Assembly (NCBI GenBank): GCA_966211965.1
Contig: CBIHON010000019.1
Coordinates: 35,608-99,607, forward strand
Source: CBIHON01 sp966211965
GTDB lineage: Bacteria; Pseudomonadota; Gammaproteobacteria; Burkholderiales; Burkholderiaceae_D
DNA length: 64,000 bases
Direction of reading: 5' to 3'
Under the pieces are notes generated by a model. The model did not search any database and was not told where the DNA came from. It was given only the letters and a program-made list of their open reading frames with translations. Position numbers and translations under genes: made by a program. Positions 8,103 through 17,698 of this stretch are shown in pieces. Numbering within the stretch: the first letter of the stretch is position 1; each line of letters begins with the position of its first letter.

Positions 8103-8873
8103 ATGAGCGAACAAACCATTCTCAAAATCGCAGGCGTCAACAAGCGTTTCGGTGGCCTGCAAGCATTGTCCGAAGTCAGCGTCAAGATCCTGAAAGGGCA
8201 GATCTATGGCTTGATCGGCCCTAACGGCGCCGGTAAGACAACTTTCTTCAACGTCATCACCGGCCTGTATCAGGCCGATACCGGCTCGTTCGAGTTGGGC
8301 GGCAAGCCTTATTCGCCTTCCGCGCCGCATGAAGTTGCGAAGGCCGGTATCGCGCGGACTTTCCAGAACATCCGCCTGTTCGGCGAAATGACAGCACTCG
8401 AAAACGTGATGGTCGGACGCCATGTGCGTACCCATCAAGGCGTGCTGGGTGCGGTGCTGCACCATAAGGCAGCGCGCGAAGAAGAGGCGGGTATCCGCAA
8501 ACGTGCGATGGAGCTGCTGGATTTTGTAGGCATCGCTCAATTTGCCGAACGTACTTCGAAGTTCCTTTCCTATGGCGATCAGCGCCGTCTGGAAATCGCC
8601 CGCGCTCTTGCGACCGAACCGCAACTGCTGGCATTGGACGAGCCGGCCGCAGGGATGAACGCAACTGAGAAACTCGGCCTGCGCGAATTGCTGGTCAAGA
8701 TCAAGGCCGAAGGCAAAACGATTCTGTTGATCGAACACGACGTCAAATTGGTGATGGGACTCTGTGACCGCATGACGGTTCTGGATTACGGCAAGCCGAT
8801 TGCCGAAGGCGTGCCAGCCGACGTTCAAAAAAATCCGGCCGTGATCGAGGCGTATTTGGGAGGAGCTCACTAA
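8103..8873 (+). CDS. livG: Branched-chain amino acid ABC transporter ATPase LivG
   Basis: A 256-residue ABC ATPase. Walker A is GPNGAGKT at residues 39-46, the signature is LSYGDQRRLEIARAL, and Walker B is LLALDEPAAGMN followed by the H-loop LIEHD. The LSYG signature variant and C-terminal VQKNPAVIEAYLG are typical of LivG. Its stop overlaps the livF start by one base (TAATG), consistent with coupled translation of the two ATPases of the transporter. Confidence 0.95.
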   Translation: MSEQTILKIAGVNKRFGGLQALSEVSVKILKGQIYGLIGPNGAGKTTFFNVITGLYQADTGSFELGGKPYSPSAPHEVAKAGIARTFQNIRLFGEMTALENVMVGRHVRTHQGVLGAVLHHKAAREEEAGIRKRAMELLDFVGIAQFAERTSKFLSYGDQRRLEIARALATEPQLLALDEPAAGMNATEKLGLRELLVKIKAEGKTILLIEHDVKLVMGLCDRMTVLDYGKPIAEGVPADVQKNPAVIEAYLGGAH

Positions 8874-9598
8874 TGAGTGAAAATATATTGAAAGTCAGCG
8901 GCTTGAAAGTCGCCTACGGCGGGATTCAAGCGGTCAAGGGCATCGATCTGGAAGTCAACAAAGGCGAATTGATCACCTTGATCGGTGCCAACGGCGCCGG
9001 TAAGACCACCACTTTGAAGGCGATTACCGGCACGCTGCCGGAGTGCAAGGTTGAAGGAAAGATCGAATATTGCGGAGAGGCGATCAGGGGTATCGGCTCT
9101 TTCGAATTGGTGAAGAAGAATCTGGCAATGGTGCCGGAAGGCCGGGGTGTATTCACCCGTATGTCAATCCAGGAAAACCTGCTGATGGGCGCTTACACGC
9201 GCAACGACAAGGCGGGAATCGATGCCGATATCGAAAAATGGTTCGGTGTTTTTCCACGTTTGAAAGAACGAGCAACGCAATTGGCCGGCTTGTTGTCGGG
9301 CGGTGAGCAACAGATGCTGGCGATGGCACGCGCCTTGATGAGCCATCCAAAGTTGCTGCTGCTGGACGAGCCATCGATGGGCTTGTCGCCGATCATGGTC
9401 GAAAAGATTTTCGAGGTCGTGCGTAACGTATCGGCGCAAGGCGTGACGATTCTCCTGGTCGAGCAAAACGCCAAGCTTGCCTTGCAGGCGGCGCATCGTG
9501 GCTATGTGATGGACTCCGGTTTGATCACCATGAGCGGCAATGCAAAAGAGATGCTGGACGATCCGAAGGTGCAGGCCGCGTATTTGGGCGAAGGTTAA
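8873..9598 (+). CDS. livF: Branched-chain amino acid ABC transporter ATPase LivF
   Basis: A 241-residue ABC ATPase and last gene of the liv operon. It has Walker A GANGAGKTT near residues 38-46, the Q-loop segment MVPEGRGVF, the signature LSGGEQQMLAMARAL and Walker B LLLLDEPSMGLSP, all typical of LivF. It dimerises with LivG under the LivHM permease. A strong terminator follows at 9632. Confidence 0.95.
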   Translation: MSENILKVSGLKVAYGGIQAVKGIDLEVNKGELITLIGANGAGKTTTLKAITGTLPECKVEGKIEYCGEAIRGIGSFELVKKNLAMVPEGRGVFTRMSIQENLLMGAYTRNDKAGIDADIEKWFGVFPRLKERATQLAGLLSGGEQQMLAMARALMSHPKLLLLDEPSMGLSPIMVEKIFEVVRNVSAQGVTILLVEQNAKLALQAAHRGYVMDSGLITMSGNAKEMLDDPKVQAAYLGEG

Positions 9599-9631
9599 TT
9601 CAGGCTCGCGACAAAGCTTGGGTCACTCAAG

Positions 9632-9670
9632 ACTGCCTTGCATGGGAAACCGGCAAGGCAGTTTTATTTT
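9632..9670 (+). terminator. Rho-independent terminator after livF
   Basis: A perfect 10-bp stem (9632-9641 with 9653-9662), followed by TTTATTTT, 34 bases after the livF stop. Confidence 0.9.
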
Positions 9671-9750
9671 GCCGGCCGGGCTCATGTTTGCCGCTGCATT
9701 ACGGTCACCATCCGCAAATGGCATAATTCACGAAACGTCAAGGAGTCCTC

Positions 9751-10446
9751 ATGCAATTTGCCTTCGTGCCATCTGCTCCCGCCGCCGTACCGGTTGCTGG
9801 CCGCAACGATTTGTTTCCAGTTCATCGGATTTATTGTGTCGGACGGAATTACGCCGAACACGCGAAGGAGATGGGGGGCACCGGCCGCGAGGCGCCGTTT
9901 TTTTTCATGAAGCCCGCCGACGCGGTACTGCCTGTGCTGCATGGCACGATCGGGGAAATGCCGTATCCCCCCATGACCAACGACTTGCATCATGAAATAG
10001 AACTGGTGGTGGCGATCGGCAAGGGAGGTGAAAATATCCTTGCCGCCGACGCCAAACAGCACATCTGGGGTTATGCGGTCGGCCTGGATATGACGCGGCG
10101 TGATTTGCAGGGAGCGGCGAAAAAGCAGGGCCGTCCTTGGTGTACCGGCAAAGGATTCGACCATTCCGCACCGATCGCTCCGATTCACCCAGTCGCAGAT
10201 ACCGGTTTGCTCACGTACGGTGCAATCCATCTGCATGTCAATGGCGTTCCGCGGCAAAAGAGCGATCTCGAGAAACTCATCTGGAATGCCGCGGAAACCA
10301 TCGAACATTTGTCGAAATATTATGCCTTGCAGCCGGGTGATCTGATTTTTACCGGTACCCCGGAAGGTGTCGCTGCAGTCGAGCGTGGGGACTTGCTTGA
10401 AGGCGGGATAGACGGTTTGGGCGAACTGCGGGTGAAGATTGTTTGA
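9751..10446 (+). CDS. Fumarylacetoacetate hydrolase family protein (probable fumarylpyruvate hydrolase)
   Basis: A 231-residue FAH-family enzyme. Features are RIYCVGRNYAEHAKEMG at about residues 26-42, the metal-binding HHEIELVVAIG, GYAVGLDMTRRD, and LQPGDLIFTGTPEGV near the C-terminus. The next gene encodes a zeta-class GST-type isomerase, so the pair probably catalyses maleylpyruvate isomerisation then fumarylpyruvate cleavage to fumarate and pyruvate (gentisate pathway, NagL/NagK type). The tyrosine/homogentisate equivalents are an alternative; no ring-cleaving dioxygenase lies nearby to decide. Confidence 0.85.
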   Translation: MQFAFVPSAPAAVPVAGRNDLFPVHRIYCVGRNYAEHAKEMGGTGREAPFFFMKPADAVLPVLHGTIGEMPYPPMTNDLHHEIELVVAIGKGGENILAADAKQHIWGYAVGLDMTRRDLQGAAKKQGRPWCTGKGFDHSAPIAPIHPVADTGLLTYGAIHLHVNGVPRQKSDLEKLIWNAAETIEHLSKYYALQPGDLIFTGTPEGVAAVERGDLLEGGIDGLGELRVKIV

Positions 10447-10485
10447 TCGTATATTCAGGGGATGCCCTCTAAAGAGGAGGCTGAT

Positions 10486-11145
10486 ATGAAACTCTACAGT
10501 TATTTTCGTAGCTCGGCATCTTACCGGGTGCGTATTGCGTTGAACTTGAAAGGTCTCTCTTACGAGACGGTACCGGTTCATTTGCTCAAAAACGGCGGCG
10601 AACAATTCGTCTCCGAATACCGCAAGCTCAATCCAGATGCGCTGGTGCCGGTCTTGTTTGACGACTCGGCAGTTGATACCCCTGTGTTGACGCAATCGCT
10701 CGCCATAATCGAGTACCTTGAGGAGACCCATCCCGAGCCACCTTTGCTGCCCAAAGCCGCAGGCGATCGTGCCTATGTGCGCGGTATTGCGCTATCGATT
10801 GCATGTGAAATCCATCCGCTCAACAACTTGCGCGTACTGCGCTATCTGATGCATGAATTGAAGGTGAACGAAGAAAACAAAGACAAGTGGTATCGACACT
10901 GGTGTGAGCAAGGATTGGCGGCAATCGAGGCAAAACTTTCCAACAACACACGGCACGGCAGATTTTGCTACGGTGATACGCCGAGCATTGCAGATTGTTG
11001 CTTGATTCCACAAATCGCCAATGCGCAACGTCTCAATTGCGACCTGTCGGCGATGCCGATCATCATGCGCATCAATCAAAATTGTCTGGCGCTCGATGCA
11101 TTTGCGAATGCGGCGCCGGCGAAGCAGCCGGATGCGGAAGGGTGA
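10486..11145 (+). CDS. maiA: Maleylacetoacetate/maleylpyruvate isomerase (zeta-class GST)
   Basis: A 219-residue glutathione S-transferase with the zeta-class signature YFRSSASYRVRIALNLKG at residues 4-21, where the SSASYR serines and cysteine-free loop bind glutathione. The C-terminal helical domain includes YGDTPSIADCCLIPQI. I start at ATG 10486, preceded by AGAGGAGG, rather than at the ATG 24 bases upstream. It isomerises maleyl to fumaryl compounds for the hydrolase encoded just upstream. maiA and nagL cannot be separated from sequence alone. Confidence 0.85.
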   Translation: MKLYSYFRSSASYRVRIALNLKGLSYETVPVHLLKNGGEQFVSEYRKLNPDALVPVLFDDSAVDTPVLTQSLAIIEYLEETHPEPPLLPKAAGDRAYVRGIALSIACEIHPLNNLRVLRYLMHELKVNEENKDKWYRHWCEQGLAAIEAKLSNNTRHGRFCYGDTPSIADCCLIPQIANAQRLNCDLSAMPIIMRINQNCLALDAFANAAPAKQPDAEG

Positions 11146-11216
11146 TGTCGTTCGATCGTGGCACAGCGGGGCCTCATTGCGCACGCGAGATCGGCAGTGA
11201 AGGAACTGGAGGCCTT

Positions 11217-11246
11217 GGGGCACCGCGACAATCTGCGTGGTGCCCC
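11217..11246 (+). terminator. Weak hairpin between maiA and the FAH pseudogene
   Basis: An 8-bp perfect stem (GGGGCACC 11217-11224 with GGTGCCCC 11239-11246) in a convergent intergenic gap. There is no T-run on either side, so it is only a possible terminator. Confidence 0.35.
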
Positions 11247-11261
11247 GTCGCTCCTATGGCC

Positions 11262-12113
11262 TCATTCATTCTTGCGATATTCAATTACTTTCTGATGTTG
11301 CTTGCCCAGATCCGAAATGCATAAAGTTAATTCATCGCCGGCTTGCAGGAAGCGTTGCGGCTTCATATCCACGCCTACGCCGGGCGGCGTACCGGTTGTA
11401 ATGATATCGCCAGGCATCAAGTTAATGAAGCGGCTGATGTAGCTGACGATCTTCGCGACAGAAAAATCATGGTCCTGGTACTTCCCGACTGCATGCGTTC
11501 GCCGTTCAGGTCAAGCCACATTTCGAGTTTTTGTGGTTGGGGTACTTCAACGCGTGTCACCAGCCAAGGCCCAACCGGCCCAAAGGTGTCGCAGCCTTGC
11601 CTTTGTCCCATTGGGAGCCAAGTTCGAGTTGAAAGGCGCGCTATGACACATCGTTCACCACGCAGTAGCCGGCAACGCGTTGCAGCGCATTTTTCTCGGC
11701 TATGTATCGAGTTTTCATGCCAATGACGACGCCTAGTTCGACTTCCCAATCGGTTTTCCTTGAATTCTTCGACAGCATGATCGGATCGTTGGCGCCGGAC
11801 AAGCAACTGATCGCTTTCATGAACAGGATCGGCTCCTGCGGAATGGCCATTTTGGCTTCGGCCGCATGGTCGGAATAATTCAGGCCGACACCGATGAATT
11901 TCCCTACGTCGGCGACGGGTACGCCGAAGCGCCGCTTGCCGCGAACCAGTGGCAGCGTTTCAGGGTTTATTTTGGAAAGTCTGGCAAGAGCCTTGTCAGA
12001 GAGTTGCATGCCGCTGACGTCGGCCACGATCGCGGACAAGTCGCGTAGTTGCCCGCATCGTCAATCAGGCCGGGTTTTTCTTTTCCAGAGCGGCCGTAGC
12101 GAACCAGTTTCAT
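11262..12113 (-). pseudogene. Broken fumarylacetoacetate hydrolase family gene
   Basis: Joining three frames gives a near full-length FAH-family protein of about 284 residues, from MKLVRYGRSGKEKPG (ATG at 12113, preceded by AAGGAG) to a natural TGA at 11262-11264. Lesions: a one-base deletion near 12050; an in-frame TAG at 11641-11643 replacing the Glu of the NDVSERAFQ motif; a one-base deletion near 11597; and another near 11460. Between them the family blocks are intact: GVGLNYSDHAAEA, DWEVELGVVIG, GCDTFGPVGPWLVT, and MPGDIITTGTPPGVG. Four independent lesions argue for a real pseudogene. Its relatives act on 2-oxo acids or ureidoglycolate-like substrates. Confidence 0.88.
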
Positions 12114-12209
12114 GCAATCTCCTTGAATGGGTGAGGAGGATTAAGCGCAGATTTCTCTCACCCATGTCTCGAAGAACAAGATTTTCAAGCTGAAGGCTTG
12201 ATCCGGCGA

Positions 12210-12704
12210 TCAGGGCCGGGGTGTGATGGAAACGCGCAATCTGACTCGATCACCTGGATCATACGGCATTACGCTGGTGTAACTGCGGCCATGATATTCA
12301 TAAGTCACTGCGTACCCACTGGTGCGCGATTGCCAGTGATCGACAGTGCGGCAATTGCGAACCTGTTGCTCGCCGCCGCCATTGTTGCCGTTATTTTCAA
12401 TCCGATCGCCGACAATTGCTCCGGTAATGGCACCGACCGCAGTTGCTGCGGTTCGCCCATTGCCGCCCCCTACTTGGTTGCCGAGGAGGCCTCCAGCGAT
12501 GCCGCCGATGATTGCGCCACCAGCGCCGCGCGATTGAGGGGCAGGTACGTATTCGGTTCGGCATTCCTGCCGTGGTTGATTGTATTGCTCGATCTGGGGG
12601 GTGACGCTTAACACGCGGGCAGAATCGTCGAAGTCGGCTGCATTCGCTGTCGCCAGCGCGCTTAAACAGAGAAGAGAAACGATTGTTTTGCTTGGGACCT
12701 TCAT
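12210..12704 (-). CDS. Glycine-zipper 2TM (17 kDa surface antigen-like) protein
   Basis: A 164-residue exported protein. A signal peptide (MKVPSKTIVSLLCLSALATANA) is followed by a linker and the glycine-zipper segment GGAIIGGIAGGLLGNQVGGG (about residues 62-81), then AVGAITGAIVGDRI. The C-terminal beta-rich part includes GYAVTYEYHGR. There is no lipobox cysteine at the cleavage site. Glycine-zipper proteins of this kind sit in the envelope and are often stress-induced; the exact role is unknown. It stands alone between the FAH pseudogene and tRNA-Arg. Confidence 0.8.
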   Translation of the reverse strand: MKVPSKTIVSLLCLSALATANAADFDDSARVLSVTPQIEQYNQPRQECRTEYVPAPQSRGAGGAIIGGIAGGLLGNQVGGGNGRTAATAVGAITGAIVGDRIENNGNNGGGEQQVRNCRTVDHWQSRTSGYAVTYEYHGRSYTSVMPYDPGDRVRLRVSITPRP

Positions 12705-12940
12705 TTGATACCTCCTTTTTTATCAGATACACCAGTAAACGCCATATGGGCTTGCAGGTGAACAAAAAAAATGTAAAAGGATGTATCCGCAGCAAGGATT
12801 CTTTTTGGCCGGTATGGTCTGCGAGCAGTGCTGCTGAGGAAAGGAAGGAAATTGTTTGATTGGAATACTGAATGAAAAACGCATCAGCACCAGAATGCCG
12901 TGTTTTTGCTTCTTCCGGAATTCTTGACTTAACGCAATAA

Positions 12941-13016
12941 TGGTCCCGCCGACAGGAATCGAACCTGTATCCCACGCTTAGGAGGCATGTGCACTATCCA
13001 TTGTGCTACGGCGAGA
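12941..13016 (-). tRNA. tRNA-Arg (anticodon CCT)
   Basis: A 76-base cloverleaf on the minus strand with encoded CCA. The acceptor arm pairs TCTCGCC with GGCGGGA, the T-arm holds GGTTCGATTCC, and the anticodon loop CTCCTAA is closed by a CATGC/GCGTG stem, giving anticodon CCT (reads AGG). A TATAAT box lies upstream at 13054-13059. Confidence 0.95.
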
Positions 13017-13139
13017 GGCTTGCGCGACGAACAAACGAAGACTTGCGGTCGAGATTATAGCCCACACTTTCGAGAAGAATGGCTGCCGTTATGCGGCTAT
13101 CGGTACAATGCGGGCTTCCACTCATTTTTTCAGGCATGT

Positions 13140-15053
13140 ATGGCAGTTATTTCTCTCTCAAATGCCCAACTCGCGTTCGGCCATGTTGCGTTGCTGGATC
13201 ACGCGGAATTTTCTCTTGAGTCAAGCGAGCGGGTCGGCTTGATCGGGCGCAACGGCACCGGTAAATCGTCCCTGCTGAAAATCATCGCCGGCAAATCCAA
13301 GCTGGATGATGGCCTGCTCGTAATGCAACAAGGAATCAAGATTGCGTATGTTGATCAGGAACCGCATTTTTCCTCTGAAATGTCAGTATTCGATGCGGTC
13401 GCGACAGGCATGGGTGATATGCAAGCTTTGTTGGCCGAATATGAAGCGTTGACCGGACAGTTAGGTGGAGAGCGTGATGATGAAATCATGGCGCGCATGC
13501 ATGACATCCAAGTCAAACTCGATGCAGCCGATGCCTGGAGCCTCAACAACCGTGTAGAAACGACGCTGGACCGCTTGAATCTTACCAGGCATGCCTTGAT
13601 GGGTACCTTATCCGGCGGGATGCAGAAGCGGGTTGCGCTGGCTTGTGCACTGGTGAGTGCACCGGATGTGCTGTTGCTCGACGAGCCGACCAATCACCTC
13701 GACTTTACCTCGATACTTTGGCTTGAAGGTTTGCTGCGCGATTACAAAGGCAGCGTGCTTTTCATCACCCATGATCGCAGTTTTCTGGACAATGTCGCGA
13801 CTCGCATTATCGAACTGGATCGCGGCCGCTTGTTGTCTTTCCCCGGCAATTTTAGTACCTACCAGGTGCGCAAGAGCGAGTTGCTCGACATCGAAGAAAT
13901 CGAAAATGCCAAGTTCGATAAATTCTTGGCGCAAGAAGAAGTCTGGATTCGCAAAGGCGTGAAAGCGCGCCGCACCCGCGACGAAGGCCGTGTCAGGCGT
14001 TTGGAGGCGCTGCGTCTCACGCGTGCTGCGCGGCGCGAACAGCAGGGGCAAGTGCGGTTGGAGGTTTCGGCCGGAGAACGTTCCGGCAAAATCGTCGCGG
14101 AACTGGAAAACGTCAGCAAGAGCTACGGTGCGAGGGCCATTGTGCGGGATTTTAGCGCGACCATTCTGCGCGGCGACAAAGTCGGCTTGATCGGTGCCAA
14201 TGGTGCCGGCAAGACCACCTTGCTCAAGCTGATCCTGGGCGAAGAACAAGCGGATAGCGGGTCGATCCGCCTTGGCACCAAGCTGCAGGTTGCATATTTT
14301 GATCAGATGCGCGCCCAACTGAACGAAGATGCCAGCTTGGCCGACACCATTGCGCCGGGTAGCGATTGGGTTGAGATCAATGGCCAGCGCAAACATGTGA
14401 TGACCTACCTCAATGATTTCCTATTTGCGCCGGAACGCGCACGTTCTCCGGTCAAATCGCTTTCCGGCGGTGAGCGCAACCGTCTGCTGCTGGCGCGTTT
14501 GTTTGCCAAGCCGGCCAATGTGCTGGTGCTGGACGAACCGACCAATGACCTCGATATCGATACGCTGGAATTGCTGGAAGAATTACTGGAAGAATATAAC
14601 GGCACGGTATTTCTGGTCAGTCACGACCGAACCTTCCTCGACAACGTGGTGACCCAAGTCATTGTCGCTGAAGGTGATGGAGTATGGCGCGAGTATATTG
14701 GCGGCTACACCGATTGGGAGCGCGTTCGTCCGGCTAGTTCGCCGACCGCAGCAACGAAGAATGCGGCCAAAACGGAAGTTAAGTCGGAACCTAAAGATGT
14801 GCCGGAGCCAGCCGTTACCAAGCAGAAAAAACTCAGTTATAAGGAGCAGCGGGATCTGGAAGCCTTGCCCGGGTTGATCGCGCAATTGGAGGCTGAGCAG
14901 AAAATGATTTCCGAAAAATTGGCCGATCCCGAACTCTATAAGAAGCCGACCGATGAAGTGCAGCGGCTCAACCAGCGTTTTGCTGAAATCGATATTCTGC
15001 TATTGGAAAATCTCGAAAAATGGGAAGTGATTGAGGCAAAGGCGAAGGGGTGA
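13140..15053 (+). CDS. uup: ABC-F family ATPase Uup
   Basis: A 637-residue soluble protein with two ABC ATPase domains and no membrane helices. The first Walker A is GRNGTGKSS near residues 37-45, with signature LSGGMQKRVALA and Walker B LLLDEPTNHLD. The second set is GANGAGKTT, LSGGERNRLLLA and LVLDEPTNDLD. Between them is a charged ABC-F linker, and a C-terminal coiled coil (KKLSYKEQRDLEALPG to the end) marks the Uup subfamily. Uup is linked to ribosome function and suppression of transposon excision. The start is ATG 13140; the open frame extends upstream across the tRNA and is not coding. Confidence 0.93.
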   Translation: MAVISLSNAQLAFGHVALLDHAEFSLESSERVGLIGRNGTGKSSLLKIIAGKSKLDDGLLVMQQGIKIAYVDQEPHFSSEMSVFDAVATGMGDMQALLAEYEALTGQLGGERDDEIMARMHDIQVKLDAADAWSLNNRVETTLDRLNLTRHALMGTLSGGMQKRVALACALVSAPDVLLLDEPTNHLDFTSILWLEGLLRDYKGSVLFITHDRSFLDNVATRIIELDRGRLLSFPGNFSTYQVRKSELLDIEEIENAKFDKFLAQEEVWIRKGVKARRTRDEGRVRRLEALRLTRAARREQQGQVRLEVSAGERSGKIVAELENVSKSYGARAIVRDFSATILRGDKVGLIGANGAGKTTLLKLILGEEQADSGSIRLGTKLQVAYFDQMRAQLNEDASLADTIAPGSDWVEINGQRKHVMTYLNDFLFAPERARSPVKSLSGGERNRLLLARLFAKPANVLVLDEPTNDLDIDTLELLEELLEEYNGTVFLVSHDRTFLDNVVTQVIVAEGDGVWREYIGGYTDWERVRPASSPTAATKNAAKTEVKSEPKDVPEPAVTKQKKLSYKEQRDLEALPGLIAQLEAEQKMISEKLADPELYKKPTDEVQRLNQRFAEIDILLLENLEKWEVIEAKAKG

Positions 15054-15083
15054 TGTTTTTGGCTCAGGCCGAGCGGGAATGTT

Positions 15084-15923
15084 TCAATCCGTCCGTTTGC
15101 CTGCTTCACGTAGTTCGGGCAATTTGCTGCGCAATGTCTCCGCATCCGATGAGTACGGGCGCTCGGCCAGATAAGCCTCCAAATCCTGCAATGCTGCTTG
15201 CGGATACTTCAGGTTTGCGTAGGCCAAACCACGGTCGCGTCGCTCGGTAATTTCATTCGGTAGCAAAATCACCAGGCGCTCCTGTACGCCCAGTAAGCGC
15301 TGCCACTGCTGATTTTCGACAAACAGGGCTTTTAAATTGTGCAGCATGCGCACCAGGATCTCGCGGGGCTGTGCCGCTTGCAGATAAGCTGCAAGCGGCA
15401 TTTCGCTTGAGTAGGCGTGCTGGGGTATGTAAGGCTCCAAGCGTTCCTCCAGATCTTCGCGCGACAAGCTTGCTCCATTGAATGGATCGAGAATGACATC
15501 GCCGGATTGGACCGACAGCTTCATCAAAAAATGGCCGGGGAAGGAAATTCCCTTCACGTCCAAGCCGATTTGTTGTGCCACTTCCATATACACTACGGCC
15601 AGTGAAATCGGGATGCCGCGACGTGTAGCGATCACGCAATGCACATAGCTGTTCTCTGGGGCGTAGTAGTCGTTGACATTGCCGGCGAAGCCTAGCTCGC
15701 GATAAAAAAAGTGATTGAGCATGCGCAGTTTCTGGACATGCGATGCGTCGGATGGGAGGCGCTGCCGCAGCTTCGCGGCGAGCATATCGACTTCGGCTTG
15801 CGTGGCACTCAGGTCGAGTTGAGGATCGGCATCCTGTGCGAGCACCAGCGCGGCCTCAAAAAGCGGAATGCAATCGTCTTGTTGCACCAGCGAGGCGAAG
15901 TAGTCGAGAGATTTAATCATCAT
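15084..15923 (-). CDS. SirB1-family transglutaminase-like protein with TPR tail
   Basis: A 279-residue cytoplasmic protein. The N-terminal two thirds carry the SirB1/transglutaminase-like fold with LRMLNHFFYRELGFAGN, NSYVHCVIATRRGIPISLA and KGISFPGHFLMKL. The C-terminal third (about residues 190-270) is a TPR-like helical repeat with NLKYPQAALQDLEAYL. Members occur in most proteobacteria, sometimes near prmC/sirB2, but no biochemical activity is established. It is convergent with uup. Confidence 0.85.
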   Translation of the reverse strand: MMIKSLDYFASLVQQDDCIPLFEAALVLAQDADPQLDLSATQAEVDMLAAKLRQRLPSDASHVQKLRMLNHFFYRELGFAGNVNDYYAPENSYVHCVIATRRGIPISLAVVYMEVAQQIGLDVKGISFPGHFLMKLSVQSGDVILDPFNGASLSREDLEERLEPYIPQHAYSSEMPLAAYLQAAQPREILVRMLHNLKALFVENQQWQRLLGVQERLVILLPNEITERRDRGLAYANLKYPQAALQDLEAYLAERPYSSDAETLRSKLPELREAGKRTD

Positions 15924-15990
15924 ATGTGATCATCATATAGCCAGGATGTCACCAGATAAAGGGTAAGGTTGGGTGGCTGCGGCCGACACC

Positions 15991-17541
15991 TCAGGCTGCC
16001 ATGCGTTTGAAATCCTTGGGGCGGAATCCCATTGCCATTAATGCTCCGAAATAGGCGACAATGCACAAGCTAATGACGAGGAGCAAGGCGCCGCCGCGTA
16101 GAAAAGGGTGTTCTCGCAATCCAATCCAGTCAATAACGCTGGCGCTCCACAAGGCTACACCCGCCATCAGGAACAGGGCACCCGTCAGCTTGACGAAAAA
16201 CATGCCCCAGCCGCTATGTGGTCGGTAGATTTCCCGTTTGCGCAGACCTCGAAAAAGAAATGCAGCATTCAGGCACGCACCCAGTCCGATCGAAAGTGCC
16301 AACCCGGAAACAGCAATCCAAGGCACAAAGAGCAGATTCATGAGTTGGGTTGCGATCAATACGCCGATCGCGATTTTGACTGGAGTTCGAATATCCTGTT
16401 TAGCGTAGAAAGCCGGCGCGAGAATTTTAACAAGGATAATGCCAATCAGACCGATGCTGTAGGCGATCAGCGGTCTGGCCGACATCGTGACATCCTCCGC
16501 GCGGAAATGCCCGTTATTCAGTAACGTTGCCGTGAGCGGTTCGGCCAGCGTCGCGAGTCCGACCGCCGAGGGTAACGCCAGTAGAAATGTGAGCCGCAAG
16601 CCCCAGTCGAGGAGCGCCGAGTATTCAGCTTTATCGCCGTCCACATTCGCCTTGGAAAGACTGGGCAGCAAGATGGTGCCCAGTGCCACGCCTAACAGGG
16701 CGGTGGGAAATTCCATCAAACGATCGGCGTAGGACAGCCAGGAAATACTGCCTTCTGCCAGCCGTGACGCAATATTGGTATTGATCATCAAACTTATCTG
16801 GGCCGCTGATACGGCGATCACGGCAGGCACCATGTTGCTCAATACGCGACGTACGCCAGGATCCCGTAGGCCGACCAGAGGGTTAAAAGAAAGGCGAGGC
16901 AGCAGGCCGATCTTGATCAGGGCGGGTATCTGGATTGCGACTTGCAGGAGGCCGCCGACAAATACGGCAATGGCCATTGCATAGATGGGTTGTTCCATAT
17001 ATGGCGCAAGGAACAGGGCCGCAAGAATGAAAGATAAGTTGAGGAGGACGGGCGTAAAGGCTGGAATCTTGAACTCGCGCCAAGTGTTCAGGATACCGCC
17101 GGCCAATGCAACGAAAGACATGCACACGATGTAGGGAAACATGACGCGTGTCATAAAAACCGAGGCCTCGAATACCTCCGGTCTTTTTGCCAGTCCGGTC
17201 GCAACCAGATAGAGCAAGATGGGTGATCCCGCAATCCCGATTGCGCAGGTAATGAGTGTCGCCCATACCAGCGAAGTGGCCACATGATCCGTGAGGTTCT
17301 TGGTGACGGCATCGCCTTGCTGATGCTTATATTCAGCCAGAATCGGCACGAAAGCCTGCGAAAAAGCCCCCTCGGCAAATAGCCGGCGCAACAGGTTCGG
17401 GATACGGAAGGCTGCAATGAAGGCATCCGTGGCAGCCGATGCGCCGAAAGCTCGCGCAAAAAGGATTTCGCGCAGCAAACCGGTCACACGTGAAACCATG
17501 GTCATTCCGGAGATCGTTGCAAGAGTTTTTAGCAAGTTCAT
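15991..17541 (-). CDS. murJ: Lipid II flippase MurJ
   Basis: A 516-residue polytopic membrane protein with about 14 helices. It opens NLLKTLATISGMTMVSRVTG and has LREILFARAFGASAATDAFI and LLRRLFAEGAFSQAFVPIL, the MurJ hallmark region. It flips undecaprenyl-linked peptidoglycan precursor across the inner membrane. It is divergent from rpsT, a common betaproteobacterial arrangement. Confidence 0.96.
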   Translation of the reverse strand: MNLLKTLATISGMTMVSRVTGLLREILFARAFGASAATDAFIAAFRIPNLLRRLFAEGAFSQAFVPILAEYKHQQGDAVTKNLTDHVATSLVWATLITCAIGIAGSPILLYLVATGLAKRPEVFEASVFMTRVMFPYIVCMSFVALAGGILNTWREFKIPAFTPVLLNLSFILAALFLAPYMEQPIYAMAIAVFVGGLLQVAIQIPALIKIGLLPRLSFNPLVGLRDPGVRRVLSNMVPAVIAVSAAQISLMINTNIASRLAEGSISWLSYADRLMEFPTALLGVALGTILLPSLSKANVDGDKAEYSALLDWGLRLTFLLALPSAVGLATLAEPLTATLLNNGHFRAEDVTMSARPLIAYSIGLIGIILVKILAPAFYAKQDIRTPVKIAIGVLIATQLMNLLFVPWIAVSGLALSIGLGACLNAAFLFRGLRKREIYRPHSGWGMFFVKLTGALFLMAGVALWSASVIDWIGLREHPFLRGGALLLVISLCIVAYFGALMAMGFRPKDFKRMAA

Positions 17542-17594
17542 GGTGCGCGATTATAGCCTTTCAGCGCCCAGATGCCTTGAATTGCGTTTTTGAT

Positions 17595-17623
17595 TTGCTC
17601 GTTGCTGAAATAGCCGTTATAAT
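17595..17623 (+). promoter_or_regulatory. Sigma-70 promoter of rpsT
   Basis: TTGCTC (17595-17600) and a consensus TATAAT (17618-17623) with 17 bases between. It predicts a leader of roughly 70 bases before rpsT. Confidence 0.75.
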
Positions 17624-17698
17624 CCAAGGCTGTACAGAATTTTGTTGCGCAAACGCTGTCGTTTGCGGGCACACTTTGACCCCGTTTTAGGAAATTTC

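Noticed and set aside
12127..12165. 9-bp inverted repeat ATGGGTGAG/CTCACCCAT beside the FAH pseudogene start
   Set aside because: Possible old operator or terminator, but no T-run and the gene is dead, so no function can be supported.
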